Assembly (NCBI RefSeq): GCF_001723355.1
Contig: NZ_LPWE01000010.1
Coordinates: forward strand, 496,001-560,000
Direction of reading: 5' to 3'
Length of the DNA: 64,000 nt
DNA from: Methyloceanibacter stevinii
GTDB taxonomy: Bacteria > Pseudomonadota > Alphaproteobacteria > Rhizobiales > Methyloligellaceae
The notes under the pieces were generated by a model that saw nothing but the letters and a program-made list of their open reading frames with translations, searched no databases and was not told the origin of the DNA. The position numbers and the translations under genes were made by a program. Below, one piece after another: positions 1 through 8,052 of the stretch; position 1 is the first letter of the stretch, and each line of letters starts with the position of its first letter.

Positions 1-69
1 CGGTCCTATGCGTCGTCCGCTACGGGTACCCGGCCTGCCAGGCTTTGAGAAAAAAGAAGTTCGGCGAGC

Positions 70-582
70 CTAGCCGGCCTCGGGGGTGCACTCTTTGGCG
101 GCGCGCTCGATCGCGCTGGACGTGCCGCTCAGGGAATACTCGTCCGTGGTATTGGTGCCGCGAGCCGAGCGGCCTTTGATGGTCATGGCGCTACCGGCCT
201 TCAACGCCTCGACGAGCTTGGCCTCGTCTTCCGGCTTCTCGACAAAGGCGCCCTCATCCTTGGTGAAGAGTTCGAACGAGTCGCTGCCGATTGTCACGGT
301 GACCTTGCCGCCGGGCGGGAAGGGGTAGCCCATCTTCACGCTGATCTCGCCGGCGATTTTGTCGCTGGGGTAGTCGGATGTGTAGAAATAGATGGGCCCG
401 CGCCGCACGTTCCGCGGCAACGATTTGCGAGGCTGCGAGACGGCGAAGCAGACCTTGGGGCTGCCTTGCGAAACGTAGGCGGCCCAGTCGTTGAATTTCT
501 GAAGAAGTTTGACTTCCTGCGCGACGACCGGCGTTGCGCTGAACGCCACCACCGCACAAGCCGCTACAACGGCTCGGCGCAT
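70..582 (-). CDS. IalB-family secreted protein (invasion associated locus B)
   Basis: Predicted periplasmic or exported protein of about 170 residues. I start it at the internal ATG at 582, because the protein then opens with a classic signal peptide (basic MRR, hydrophobic stretch, cleavage near TPVVA-Q at about residue 21). The 12 upstream residues of the longer reading frame carry no signal character. The body resembles the IalB family of alphaproteobacteria: an early W-A-Y, a KVCFAVSQP segment with cysteine, a central P-F-P-P-G-G-K-V-T-V-T-I-G strand, and a second cysteine near the C terminus (KECTPEAG) that could pair with the first. IalB proteins were named from Bartonella invasion, but most family members are in free-living bacteria and have no proven role. 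It stands alone on the minus strand. Confidence 0.8.
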   Translation of the reverse strand: MRRAVVAACAVVAFSATPVVAQEVKLLQKFNDWAAYVSQGSPKVCFAVSQPRKSLPRNVRRGPIYFYTSDYPSDKIAGEISVKMGYPFPPGGKVTVTIGSDSFELFTKDEGAFVEKPEDEAKLVEALKAGSAMTIKGRSARGTNTTDEYSLSGTSSAIERAAKECTPEAG

Positions 583-654
583 CTCCCCGTCCCCGTGTCG
601 TGAGCAGTCTCTACGCATGAATGGCTGCAGTCTTCCCTAGTTATGGTCCAAAGG

Positions 655-1203
655 TCAACCCTGACGCCGCCGCTTGGGCCGCCCCTGGACATGAGGCGCC
701 AGCGGCGGTGCTACGGTTCCCTCGCTGACCGGACGCGGGGCGAAACGACCCAATGCCCGAAGCCGGTCATACATTACGATTGCCCCTGCTGTCGCCACAT
801 TCAATGAGAAATTCGTCGGAATGCGAATTACATGACCGCAGCGCGCAAGCAGCTCTGCGCTCAGTACACCCCGTTCCGGTCCCAGCACGTACGCACACTG
901 CAAGGGATGAGGAAAACTCGGCAGTTCTGTGGCGTCGTCCAGGATTTCGATGCCGACGAGGCTGCAGCCCTTGGGGAGCTGCATTTCGTCCACCGTCTGC
1001 CAGTGATAAACCGGCAGGTGGTTGTCAGCCTTGGATGTGTCCGAGCGCATCTTGAGGGACCGGGCGTCCGCGCCGACCGTAAACGCAAAGCTCGCTCCGA
1101 AGGCGTGCGCCGACCGGAGCAGGCCGCCGAGATTCTCCGCTTTGGAAATGCTCTCGGCGCCGATGCCGAAATAGCCGCGCGTGGTTTGAGTGGTCGGTCT
1201 CAC
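655..1203 (-). CDS. TrmH/SpoU-family RNA 2'-O-methyltransferase
   Basis: SPOUT-class methyltransferase of about 182 residues, expected to 2'-O-methylate a tRNA or rRNA ribose using SAM. All three SpoU motifs are visible: N-LGGLLRSAHAFGA near the N terminus, LGPERGVLSAELL with the conserved G-x-E, and SLNVATAGAIVMYDRL forming the C-terminal knot. The open frame runs back past 1700, but that part is the antisense of the neighbouring oxidoreductase gene. I choose the GTG at 1203 because family members begin just before the R-G-Y-F-G-I-G strand. An in-frame ATG at 1332 is an alternative that would nearly touch the divergent gene. The C-terminal tail is basic (RPKRRRQG), which fits RNA binding. 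The exact RNA target cannot be told from the sequence. Confidence 0.85.
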   Translation of the reverse strand: MRPTTQTTRGYFGIGAESISKAENLGGLLRSAHAFGASFAFTVGADARSLKMRSDTSKADNHLPVYHWQTVDEMQLPKGCSLVGIEILDDATELPSFPHPLQCAYVLGPERGVLSAELLARCGHVIRIPTNFSLNVATAGAIVMYDRLRALGRFAPRPVSEGTVAPPLAPHVQGRPKRRRQG

Positions 1204-1335
1204 GGGGCTTGTTTGCCACACGGGAGGCCCGAGAAAAAGGCGGCTGTGCAGGCTCGTTGCCGCGCGGTCTTGTGATGGCGGCGCACACGGGGCAAAAGGC
1301 GTGGACGGCAACGCGACAGGACCGGGGGCCATTAC

Positions 1336-2316
1336 ATGCGTGCAGTGCAGTTCAGCGAGTTCTCGGGGATCGATGCGCTCAAGCTCGTTGAGATCGCAGA
1401 CCCGACGCCGAAGCCCGGCGAGGTCGTGGTCAAAGTCACGGCGGTCGGCCTCAACTTCTTCGACACGCTGGTCCTGCGGAACAAATACCAATTCACGCCG
1501 AGCCTGCCCGCGTCGCCCGGCGGCGAGATCGCCGGGGTCGTAGAGGCGCTCGGCGACGGGGTCACCGACCTCACGATAGGCCAGCGGGTCATGGCGCATG
1601 TGGGCGGCAACGGCTGCCGGGAACGGCTCGCCGTCAACGCTGCGCGCGCGATCCCGATTCCCGACAGCGTCAGCGACGACGTGGCGGCGGGCGTCTCGGT
1701 CACCTACGGGACGGCGATGCACGGCTTCAAGGACCGGGCCAAGCTGCAGCCCGGCGAGAGCGTCGCGGTGCTGGGGGCGGCGGGCGGCGCGGGTCTCGCG
1801 TCCGTCGAGATTGCCAAGCTAATGGGTGCGCACGTGATCGCCGTCGCTTCGTCGGAGGAGAAGATCGCGTTGGCCATGCGGCACGGCGCCGACGAGGGCA
1901 TCGACTACGAGACCTGCGATCTCAAGACGACGCTCAAGGAGCGGACGGCGCCCGACGGGCTCGACGTGCTGTACGACTGTGTCGGCGGCGATGCGGCGGA
2001 GCCGTCTTTACGTGCGCTCGGGTGGAAGGGCCGCTATCTCGTCATCGGCTTTGCGTCCGGGGATATCCCGCGCCTGCCGCTCAACGTGATCATGCTGAAG
2101 GGATGCGACGTGCTGGGCGTCTTCTGGACGGCGTTCGTGGACCGCGAGCCGGAGGCGCATCGCGCCAACACGCTGCAGGTCTTGAATTGGTGCCAGGAAG
2201 GTCGGCTCGCGCCGCACATCCACGGAACCTACCCGCTTGCCGAAACCAAGGAGGCCCTGCGGGTCATCCAGGAGCGCAAGGCCAGCGGCAAGGTGATCGT
2301 CCGCCCGCAGGAATAG
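1336..2316 (+). CDS. NADPH:quinone oxidoreductase, zinc-independent MDR family
   Basis: Medium-chain dehydrogenase/reductase of 326 residues, the usual length for quinone oxidoreductases of the Qor type, which reduce quinones or enones with NADPH in the cytosol. Near the N terminus are G-L-N-F-F-D and PGGEIAGVVEALG. The Rossmann glycine motif is GAAGGAGLASVEIAKLMGA around residues 147-165, followed by a basic/serine stretch (ASSEEK) that fits NADPH. The cysteine cluster that binds structural zinc in alcohol dehydrogenases is missing. It is divergent from the TrmH-like gene (132 bp between starts) and convergent with the YkvA gene. The substrate is unknown. Confidence 0.85.
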   Translation: MRAVQFSEFSGIDALKLVEIADPTPKPGEVVVKVTAVGLNFFDTLVLRNKYQFTPSLPASPGGEIAGVVEALGDGVTDLTIGQRVMAHVGGNGCRERLAVNAARAIPIPDSVSDDVAAGVSVTYGTAMHGFKDRAKLQPGESVAVLGAAGGAGLASVEIAKLMGAHVIAVASSEEKIALAMRHGADEGIDYETCDLKTTLKERTAPDGLDVLYDCVGGDAAEPSLRALGWKGRYLVIGFASGDIPRLPLNVIMLKGCDVLGVFWTAFVDREPEAHRANTLQVLNWCQEGRLAPHIHGTYPLAETKEALRVIQERKASGKVIVRPQE

Positions 2317-2337
2317 AGTGTTATTGCGCCGTCCGGG

Positions 2338-2754
2338 CTAGCCGTGTGCGGCCGCGCTCGCGTCCGGCAATTCCTTGTCGAGTGCCCGCGCGGCGGCCGT
2401 CCTGTGGACCGGCGTGATGTTCGCCGAGACGAGGCCCACCACGGCCGTCAGGAGCGCCATGTCGTCTGCGAAGCCGAGGCCCGTGACGATGTCCGGAATG
2501 AGGTCGATCGGCATGATGAAGTAGGCGAGCGCCGCGAGCAGCATGCCGCGCACGCGCATCGGCGTGGACGGATCCATGGCGCAGAAATACGCGGCGACAA
2601 GGTCCTCGACGAAGGGCACATGTCCTGCGACGCGCTTCAGCTTGCGCCAAAAATTGCGGCGCACTTTCTGCTCGCGTTTGTGGAATGTTTCCACGGTTAT
2701 CTCCCGTCCCATCGCGGCCTCACGGAGATCGGCCGCGTCTTCAAATACGGTCAT
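2338..2754 (-). CDS. YkvA/DUF1232 family membrane protein
   Basis: Protein of 138 residues with the DUF1232 core: a hydrophobic helix (MLLAALAYFIMPIDLIPD) that runs into the family signature D-L-I-P-D, then G-F-A-D-D and a second hydrophobic helix (MALLTAVVGLVSANI). The N-terminal 50 residues are basic and probably cytosolic. YkvA proteins are common small inner-membrane proteins without an established function. The start at 2754 has a GGAGAGG stretch upstream. An internal ATG at 2709 (MGREITVE) is also possible. The gene is convergent with the oxidoreductase. Confidence 0.8.
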   Translation of the reverse strand: MTVFEDAADLREAAMGREITVETFHKREQKVRRNFWRKLKRVAGHVPFVEDLVAAYFCAMDPSTPMRVRGMLLAALAYFIMPIDLIPDIVTGLGFADDMALLTAVVGLVSANITPVHRTAAARALDKELPDASAAAHG

Positions 2755-2851
2755 AGTCGACTGCCTCTCCGTTTGATGTGTGCGGGCATAATTCCCTTAT
2801 CATATGGGACGTCGAGACCCCCTTCTCAAGTGGAGCCCTAAGACCCGAGAC

Positions 2852-3375
2852 ATGACTAGAGACAAGACCGAAGACACCGAGACCGTCCGGCACCGGCTGC
2901 TGTTTGCGTGCCTTGGCAATATCTGCCGCTCGCCCATGGCCGAAGGCGTGTTTCGCCGCGTGGCCGAAGAGGAAGGCGTGGCTCATCTGTTCGAAATCGA
3001 TTCGGCCGGGATGGGCGATTGGCACAAGGGCCAGGCGCCCGACCCCCGGGCCCAGAAGGCCGCGCTGACGCGCGGGGTCGACATCTCCGCCCAGTCCGCG
3101 CGCAAGGTGGAACTCGAGGACTTCGAGCACTTCGATCTGATTCTGGCCATGGATGGATCGAACATCTCCGACCTTCAGGACATCGCGCCCCACGCGGCGC
3201 GCAATAAGATCCGGCGCTTCCTCGATTTCGCCCCGCATCTTCCCGAGGAGGACGTGCCCGACCCGTATTATGGCGGCGAGGCGGGCTCGACCACGCGCTC
3301 GACCTCATCGAGGCGGCGTCGAAGGGCCTGCTGGCTGAGCTGATGCGCGAGAGTGCGGCGGCGCCGAAAGTCTGA
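2852..3375 (+). CDS. Low-molecular-weight protein tyrosine phosphatase (frameshifted near 3287)
   Basis: Cysteine-based phosphatase. The P-loop FACLGNICRSPMAEG (consensus C-x5-R-S) lies near residue 20 and the acid loop DPYYGGE near residue 140, so both catalytic elements are present. After DPYYGGEAG the open frame falls into a serine/arginine-rich sequence and stops at 3343. Adding one base near 3287 (TT read as T) gives F-DHALDLIEAASKGLLAEL and a stop at 3375. The repaired gene is 174 codons, slightly longer than the usual 150-160 residues because of its N-terminal extension. I start at ATG 2852; an upstream in-frame ATG is at 2804. In polysaccharide loci such enzymes can dephosphorylate Wzc-type kinases, but this copy sits among housekeeping genes and no Wzc is in the window. 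Confidence 0.85.
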
Positions 3376-3388
3376 GGACGTTGCGGGC

Positions 3389-3997
3389 TTAGGGATCGAT
3401 CCCGAAGAGCGGCGGGTGGTCGAACTCGTAGCCGCCGTAGTAGTCGTCGCCGTAGTCAACCTCCTCGTCATCGAGGTCGTAGGCCGCCTCGACGACATAG
3501 GGGCCGCCGCCAACAGAGTTGCGCGACGAGTAGAGGACGAACCGCTTGACGGTGAAGGTCTCAGAGATGAGGCCTGCGTTCTGGAGATAGGCCGCCACAG
3601 CATCGGGGCGGGTGCCGCGCAGGCGGGCGATGGTCACGTGGGGGGTAAACTTGCGCCGCTCCGGCGCGAGACCGGCAACCCGCGCCGCTCCGTCATGGGC
3701 GTGCTGCAACGCCTCAAGCTCGGGCGAGGGCGCGACGCCCGCGAAGATCGTCCGGGGCTTCTTGCCGCCGAAAGAGTCGAGACCGTTCAGCTTGAGAGTG
3801 AAGGGCGCGGCGACCAATTCGCCGAGAGCCTCGGTGAAATCGCGCGCCGTCGCGCCGTCCACGTCGCCAATGAAGCGTAATGTCAGGTGGTAGTATTCCG
3901 GGTCGATCCAGCGGGCCCCGTTTAACCCGGCTCGAAGCATCGACAGACGATCGGCGATGCTCCTTGGGATCTCTATTGCGGTGAATAGCCTGGGCAT
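3389..3997 (-). CDS. thpR: RNA 2',3'-cyclic phosphodiesterase (ThpR/LigT)
   Basis: 2H phosphoesterase of 202 residues. Both H-x-T motifs are present: HLTLRFIGD near residue 42 and HVTIARLRG near residue 120. The N terminus MPRLFTAIEIP is typical of ThpR. The enzyme opens 2',3'-cyclic phosphates on RNA to 2'-phosphate, and family members can also ligate tRNA halves in vitro. The last 30 residues form an unusual Asp/Tyr/Gly-rich tail after the normal end of the domain. The stop is 13 bp from the repaired stop of the phosphatase on the other strand, so the two genes are tightly convergent. Confidence 0.88.
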   Translation of the reverse strand: MPRLFTAIEIPRSIADRLSMLRAGLNGARWIDPEYYHLTLRFIGDVDGATARDFTEALGELVAAPFTLKLNGLDSFGGKKPRTIFAGVAPSPELEALQHAHDGAARVAGLAPERRKFTPHVTIARLRGTRPDAVAAYLQNAGLISETFTVKRFVLYSSRNSVGGGPYVVEAAYDLDDEEVDYGDDYYGGYEFDHPPLFGIDP

Positions 3998-4030
3998 AAC
4001 CGAATCAACATGTTGTTGCGATTACGAGTC

Positions 4031-5073
4031 TCAGGGGCAAGGGTTGGGGTAGTCAAGGTGGATATTCTCGATGTCCTCAAGAACCGCCCCGGGCAGCGTC
4101 AGGTCTGCGGCGTCGATATCCGTCTTGAGCTGCTCCATCGAGGTCGCGCCGATGATGACGGACGTCATGAAGGGGCGCGACAGGGCGTAAGCGATCGCCA
4201 TCTGCGAGGGATCGAGGCCGTGGCGCTGGGCGAGTCCCACATAGGCGGAGATTGCGCGCGGGCCGTTTCCTTGCTCGTAGCGGCCGAGCCTATTGAACAG
4301 GGTCTTGCGCGCGCCTTCCGGCAGCGCGCCGTTCTCGTATTTGCCGGTCAAATAGCCTTGGCCGAGCGGTGAATAGCCGAGCAGGCTGACGTGCTCTTCG
4401 TAGCTGATCTCCGAAAGGCCGACTTCGTAGGAGCGGTTGACGAGGTTGAAGGCGTTCTGGATCGAGACCACCCGCGGCAGGTTGTGCTGCTCGGCGAGCT
4501 TGAGGAAGCTCATCGTGCCCCACGGCGTCTCGTTTGAGAGGCCGATGAAGCGCACCTTGCCGTTTCTGACGAGTTCGCCGAGCACGTCGAGAATTTCGTG
4601 GATGTTGTGGGCGTCGTCGCCCAGACGCCGGTATTCGAGCCCCTCGAAGACGCGGATGGGCCGGTCGGGCCAGTGGAGCTGGTAGAGATCCACATAGTCC
4701 GTCTGGAGGCGCTTGAGGCTCTTGTTGATGGCCTCGCGCATCTGCTCCGGCGTCTGGCGTGACAGCATGGGCTTGTCGCGCAGCCAGTCGATGACGCTGC
4801 TGCGCCCGGCCACCTTGGTGGCGATCATCACCTTGTCGCGGGCCTTGCGCGAGGCGAGCCAGGTTCCGACGATCTCCTCGGTGGCGCCCTGCGTCGCAGC
4901 CTTCGGCGGGATCGGGTAGATCTCCGCGGCATCGAAGATGTTGATGCCCTGCTCGAGCGCGTAGTCCATCTGCGCGTGGCCCTCGGCTCGGTGTTCTGTT
5001 GGCCGAAAGTCATCGTGCCGAGCGTGAGCGCGCTCACCTTCACGCCGGTGCGTCCAAGTTCCCGATATTCCAT
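4031..5073 (-). CDS. Aldo/keto reductase, Tas-like (frameshifted near 4984)
   Basis: NADP(H)-dependent aldo/keto reductase close to E. coli Tas. The N terminus (MEYRELGRTGVKVSALTLGT) is in one frame and the rest in another. One added G near 4984 (GAGG read as GAG) joins them as QQNTEAEGHAQMDYALEQG and gives 347 residues, the length of Tas. The catalytic tetrad is visible: Asp and Tyr in NIFDAAEIYP, Lys in IATKVAG, His in QLHWPDRP. The end TSVIIGATSMEQLKTDIDA is the cofactor phosphate-binding region. The substrate is not known. The break is most simply a sequence error, since everything downstream is intact. Confidence 0.85.
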
Positions 5074-5254
5074 GCAATCTCCGTCGTTCGTGTCGCGTGG
5101 CTGTCCGTTGCGTCACATTTCGCAAAGGATAACAAGTTGTTAGCGGCGGCGGCCCTAATCCAGTTGTTAAGGACTCTTGGCCTAGAAAGGTAGGTTAAAC
5201 CAGCCCGGCGCGGGAAACCCGCCGGCCGGGCGCCGACAGGGATGGGATGCCCGC

Positions 5255-6232
5255 ATGGGTGTGCTTGGGCCAAAAAGGCTACCGAGGGATTTGGGCAGCG
5301 CTGCGGCCATCGAGCCGCCCAGCCCGAACGAAGCGTCATTTCGTGAGCCGACCTTCCGGGAACCATGGGACCGGTATCTGCGGCGGCTCGTTGTCGGTGC
5401 GGCTTATGCGTTGCAGCCGCGGCGCATCGCGCTCCTGCCGCGGCTGTGGCAGATGACGCTTGCCTACTATCTGAGCCCTAAAGGCACGCGGGATCAGCTG
5501 CCGGCGCGGCCCACCTACGCTACCCGCTGGGGGCTTGCCGGCATCAGCGACGACCTCAGCGTTCCGGCGCTGCTGCACAACTACGCGCGGGGCCTGTTTC
5601 CGGTCTGCCATATCGGGCCGATGAAATGGTGGTGTCCGTCGCTGCGGGCCGTGCAGGATCCGAGGCTTGCCCATGTCGGGCGTACCGTTCGGCGGCTCAT
5701 TCGCCGGCACAACTTCACGGTCACGATGGACACGGATTTCGCCGGCGTGATGGAGGCCTGCGCGCAGCCGCGGCCGGGCAAGACGCCGCTCACCTGGATC
5801 ACGCCGAAGGTCATGCGGGCCTTCTACGCCGCCTACAGAGCCGGATACGCGCACTCCGTCGAGGTGTGGGACGCCCAAGGCCGGCTGGTCGGCGGTCTCT
5901 TCGGCCTCGCCATCGGCGACGTCTATTTCGGCGAGTCCAAATTCTGCCGTTCGTCCCATGCGTCCAAGGTGGCGGTCGCCTATCTGCACCGGCACCTCGC
6001 GGCTTGGGGCTACCGCCTCTACGATGCGAAATGGATGACGCCCCATCTGGCCGAGACCGGCTTTGTGGCTATGCCGCGCGACGACTTCCTGTCTTTGCTG
6101 CCGTGGTACACCTCCGAAGAGGGGCAGGTCGGTCGCTGGTCTGTCGATCCCGCACTCGACCCGGCGGACTGGTCCAAGGGCTGGGACGTCGCGTCGCCCA
6201 ATCCACCTGGCGCGGCGCCGCGTGCGGCGTGA
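5255..6232 (+). CDS. Leucyl/phenylalanyl-tRNA-protein transferase-like (Aat-like), divergent
   Basis: Protein of 325 residues related to Aat, which adds Leu or Phe from tRNA to the N terminus of N-degron substrates. Family marks in order: GLFPVCHIGPMKWWCP at 113-128, FTVTMDTDFAGVMEACA near 154-170, TWITPKVM near 180, GYAHSVEVW near 198, LVGGLFGLAIGDVYFGESKF near 211-230, then ASKVAVAYL. Against this, the usual catalytic D-x-Q appears as YDAK (256-259), G-E-S-M-F is GESKF, and there is an N-terminal extension of about 90 residues. E. coli Aat has only about 234. A changed specificity or a non-canonical acceptor is therefore possible. It lies 76 bp before the start of the Wzx-like gene on the same strand. 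Confidence 0.7.
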   Translation: MGVLGPKRLPRDLGSAAAIEPPSPNEASFREPTFREPWDRYLRRLVVGAAYALQPRRIALLPRLWQMTLAYYLSPKGTRDQLPARPTYATRWGLAGISDDLSVPALLHNYARGLFPVCHIGPMKWWCPSLRAVQDPRLAHVGRTVRRLIRRHNFTVTMDTDFAGVMEACAQPRPGKTPLTWITPKVMRAFYAAYRAGYAHSVEVWDAQGRLVGGLFGLAIGDVYFGESKFCRSSHASKVAVAYLHRHLAAWGYRLYDAKWMTPHLAETGFVAMPRDDFLSLLPWYTSEEGQVGRWSVDPALDPADWSKGWDVASPNPPGAAPRAA

Positions 6233-6308
6233 GGGCGGCACGGCGCGCATGCACTATTCGACCCAACGGCCCAACGTCTCCGGGGGCGCTGCGAGGGAAG
6301 GAGATTGG

Positions 6309-7637
6309 ATGGCGTTCCTGCACCGGCACCTGAAGCCGTTCGTGTCGACGTCTTCGCTTCTGTCGCTCGCCCGGATCGCCGGCGCGGCGGCCGGCTTCGC
6401 CACCCAGGTGCTGCTGGCGCGCACCCTCCATGCCTCGGCGCTGGGCTTGTTCTACTCCGTCACCAGCCTCGCCGCCGTCATGGGGATGGTCGCGGCGCTC
6501 GGCTACCCCAGCATCGCGTCGCGCTTCGTATCGCGCTACCGCGAGAAGGGCCGCGCGGGGCTGCTTGCTGCCTTCATCGCCTACGTCAGGACTACCGTGA
6601 CGCGAAGCGCCGTCCTCGCTACGAGCGTCGTCATTGCATTTGCGGTATTCTGGCCGGGGCTGGAGCTCGACGCGAGGATTGCGACTGGCGCCGCTGCGTT
6701 TGCGATACCCGCGATCGCCGCGATCGAGTTAAACGGATCTCTGGCATCGTCGTTTCGCAGGTTCGCGCTGGCCTATCTGCCGGATACATGCATCCGGCCT
6801 TTCGTGCTGCTTGCGGCGCTTCTCATCCTTGTCGCCTTGGGTGCGACCCTGACGGCACCGCTCACAGCGGGACTATTCGCCATCATCATCATCGGCCTCG
6901 CAGTCGTGCAGTACCTCCTATTGTCGAGGACCGTACCCGGGGCCGAGATACCGGAAACTGAGGTCCCGCCGCGTTACCTGCGGATTTGGCGGCGCGAGGG
7001 GCCGCCCTTGGTTCTGGTTGCGCTCTATACGTCTTTCTTTGCTGACGTCGACATCCTCTTGGTCACGCCGCTTCTGACCAGCGCCGACACGGCGATTATC
7101 GGCATCTGCCTCAAGATGGCGCTGCTGGTCGGCTTCGCGGTGCAGGTGGCGCACCAGGTGAGCGTACCCGACCTCGCCGACGCGCACGCGCGCAAGGAGC
7201 ACGGCCACATCGACACCATTGCGCTGAAGGCCATCGGATTTCCGCTTGCCGCCACCCTCGGCGCGATGCTCGTCGTCGCGCTCTGGGGCGAGACCATCCT
7301 GTCGCTGTTCGGTCCGGACTTCACGGGCGCGAAGGTGCCCCTGCTGATCCTGATCGGCTGCCAGCTGGTGCGGGCTCTGTTCGGGCCGAATGTCGCTCTG
7401 CTTTCGGTGATCGGCGCACAGCGCCAGAACGCGTTGCTCGCGGTTACCGCCTTGGTGGTGCTCGTGTTGACCAACCTGGCGCTCGTGCCACCCCTGGGCG
7501 TCGTCGGGGCCGCGCTTGCCGTCGCCGTCGCGACGCTGGTTTGGCTGAGTGCCTGTGCTGTGGTCCTGTCGCGCGTGAGCGGGCTTCGGACCGACGCGCT
7601 GCACGTCATGTCGCGCGCCCTGCGGGAGCGCGGATAA
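6309..7637 (+). CDS. Wzx-like polysaccharide flippase / MOP-superfamily membrane protein
   Basis: Integral membrane protein of 442 residues with about 12-14 hydrophobic segments along its whole length. The order of segments and the N terminus (SLLSLARIAGAAAGFATQVL, then LLARTLHASALGLFYS) fit oligosaccharide flippases that move lipid-linked repeat units across the inner membrane. The start is set by a strong ribosome binding site AAGGAG at 6298-6303, six bases before ATG 6309. The frame is open upstream to 6063 but overlaps the Aat-like gene there. No Wzy or Wzc was recognised nearby, so its link to the polysaccharide island 2.5 kb downstream is only by proximity. It could serve another lipid-linked substrate. 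Confidence 0.75.
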   Translation: MAFLHRHLKPFVSTSSLLSLARIAGAAAGFATQVLLARTLHASALGLFYSVTSLAAVMGMVAALGYPSIASRFVSRYREKGRAGLLAAFIAYVRTTVTRSAVLATSVVIAFAVFWPGLELDARIATGAAAFAIPAIAAIELNGSLASSFRRFALAYLPDTCIRPFVLLAALLILVALGATLTAPLTAGLFAIIIIGLAVVQYLLLSRTVPGAEIPETEVPPRYLRIWRREGPPLVLVALYTSFFADVDILLVTPLLTSADTAIIGICLKMALLVGFAVQVAHQVSVPDLADAHARKEHGHIDTIALKAIGFPLAATLGAMLVVALWGETILSLFGPDFTGAKVPLLILIGCQLVRALFGPNVALLSVIGAQRQNALLAVTALVVLVLTNLALVPPLGVVGAALAVAVATLVWLSACAVVLSRVSGLRTDALHVMSRALRERG

Positions 7638-7659
7638 TTCTTCTAGGAGGGTGCAGCCG

Positions 7660-7821
7660 CTACGAGAGTGGCGCCGCAGCCGCCGGGAGCGCGCCAACCT
7701 GCTCCGCTTCCACGGCGGCTTCCTCGCTGGCAAACATGTAGGTGAAGATAAGCCACAGAACGAACGCGGCGACCACGAAGATCGCGACGGCTTTGCCGAA
7801 AGCGCCGAAGGATAGGGGCAT
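7660..7821 (-). CDS. Small single-pass membrane protein, hypothetical
   Basis: Short frame of 53 residues starting MPLSFGAFGKAVAIFVVAA. Residues 9-30 form one clear transmembrane helix, followed by an acidic segment (SEEAAVEAEQ) and an Ala/Pro-rich end. I use ATG 7821; a longer version starts at 7872 but its extra residues are basic and shown in no recognisable family. It is convergent with the Wzx-like gene. I do not recognise it. The helix and charge pattern suggest a real small membrane protein, but chance cannot be excluded. Confidence 0.4.
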   Translation of the reverse strand: MPLSFGAFGKAVAIFVVAAFVLWLIFTYMFASEEAAVEAEQVGALPAAAAPLS

Positions 7822-8052
7822 GAATGAAAACTCGTTTCGGGTTTGTCTTGTCAGGATTGTCTTGCACCGCAACAGAGCGGACGCCAGCTTTTTCGCGGCG
7901 ACCCTAGCGCAACAGGTGGATCGTGATCAATGAACTTGAAAAACGGACTTGAGTGACCGGGCGGACTGTTGGACACATAACTCGCCGAAACTTGCTTTCC
8001 GACGACTTGCCGATGACACTCCGTCCACGGCATTGGCCGGGGGTGTTGTCGT

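Noticed and set aside
1204-1722. Long N-terminal extension of the TrmH-like frame
   Set aside because: It is mostly antisense to the quinone oxidoreductase and has no protein family character; the SPOUT domain starts just after 1203.
5336-6250. 304-codon minus-strand frame
   Set aside because: Exact shadow of the Aat-like gene, rich in Arg/Pro/Gly, with no motif.
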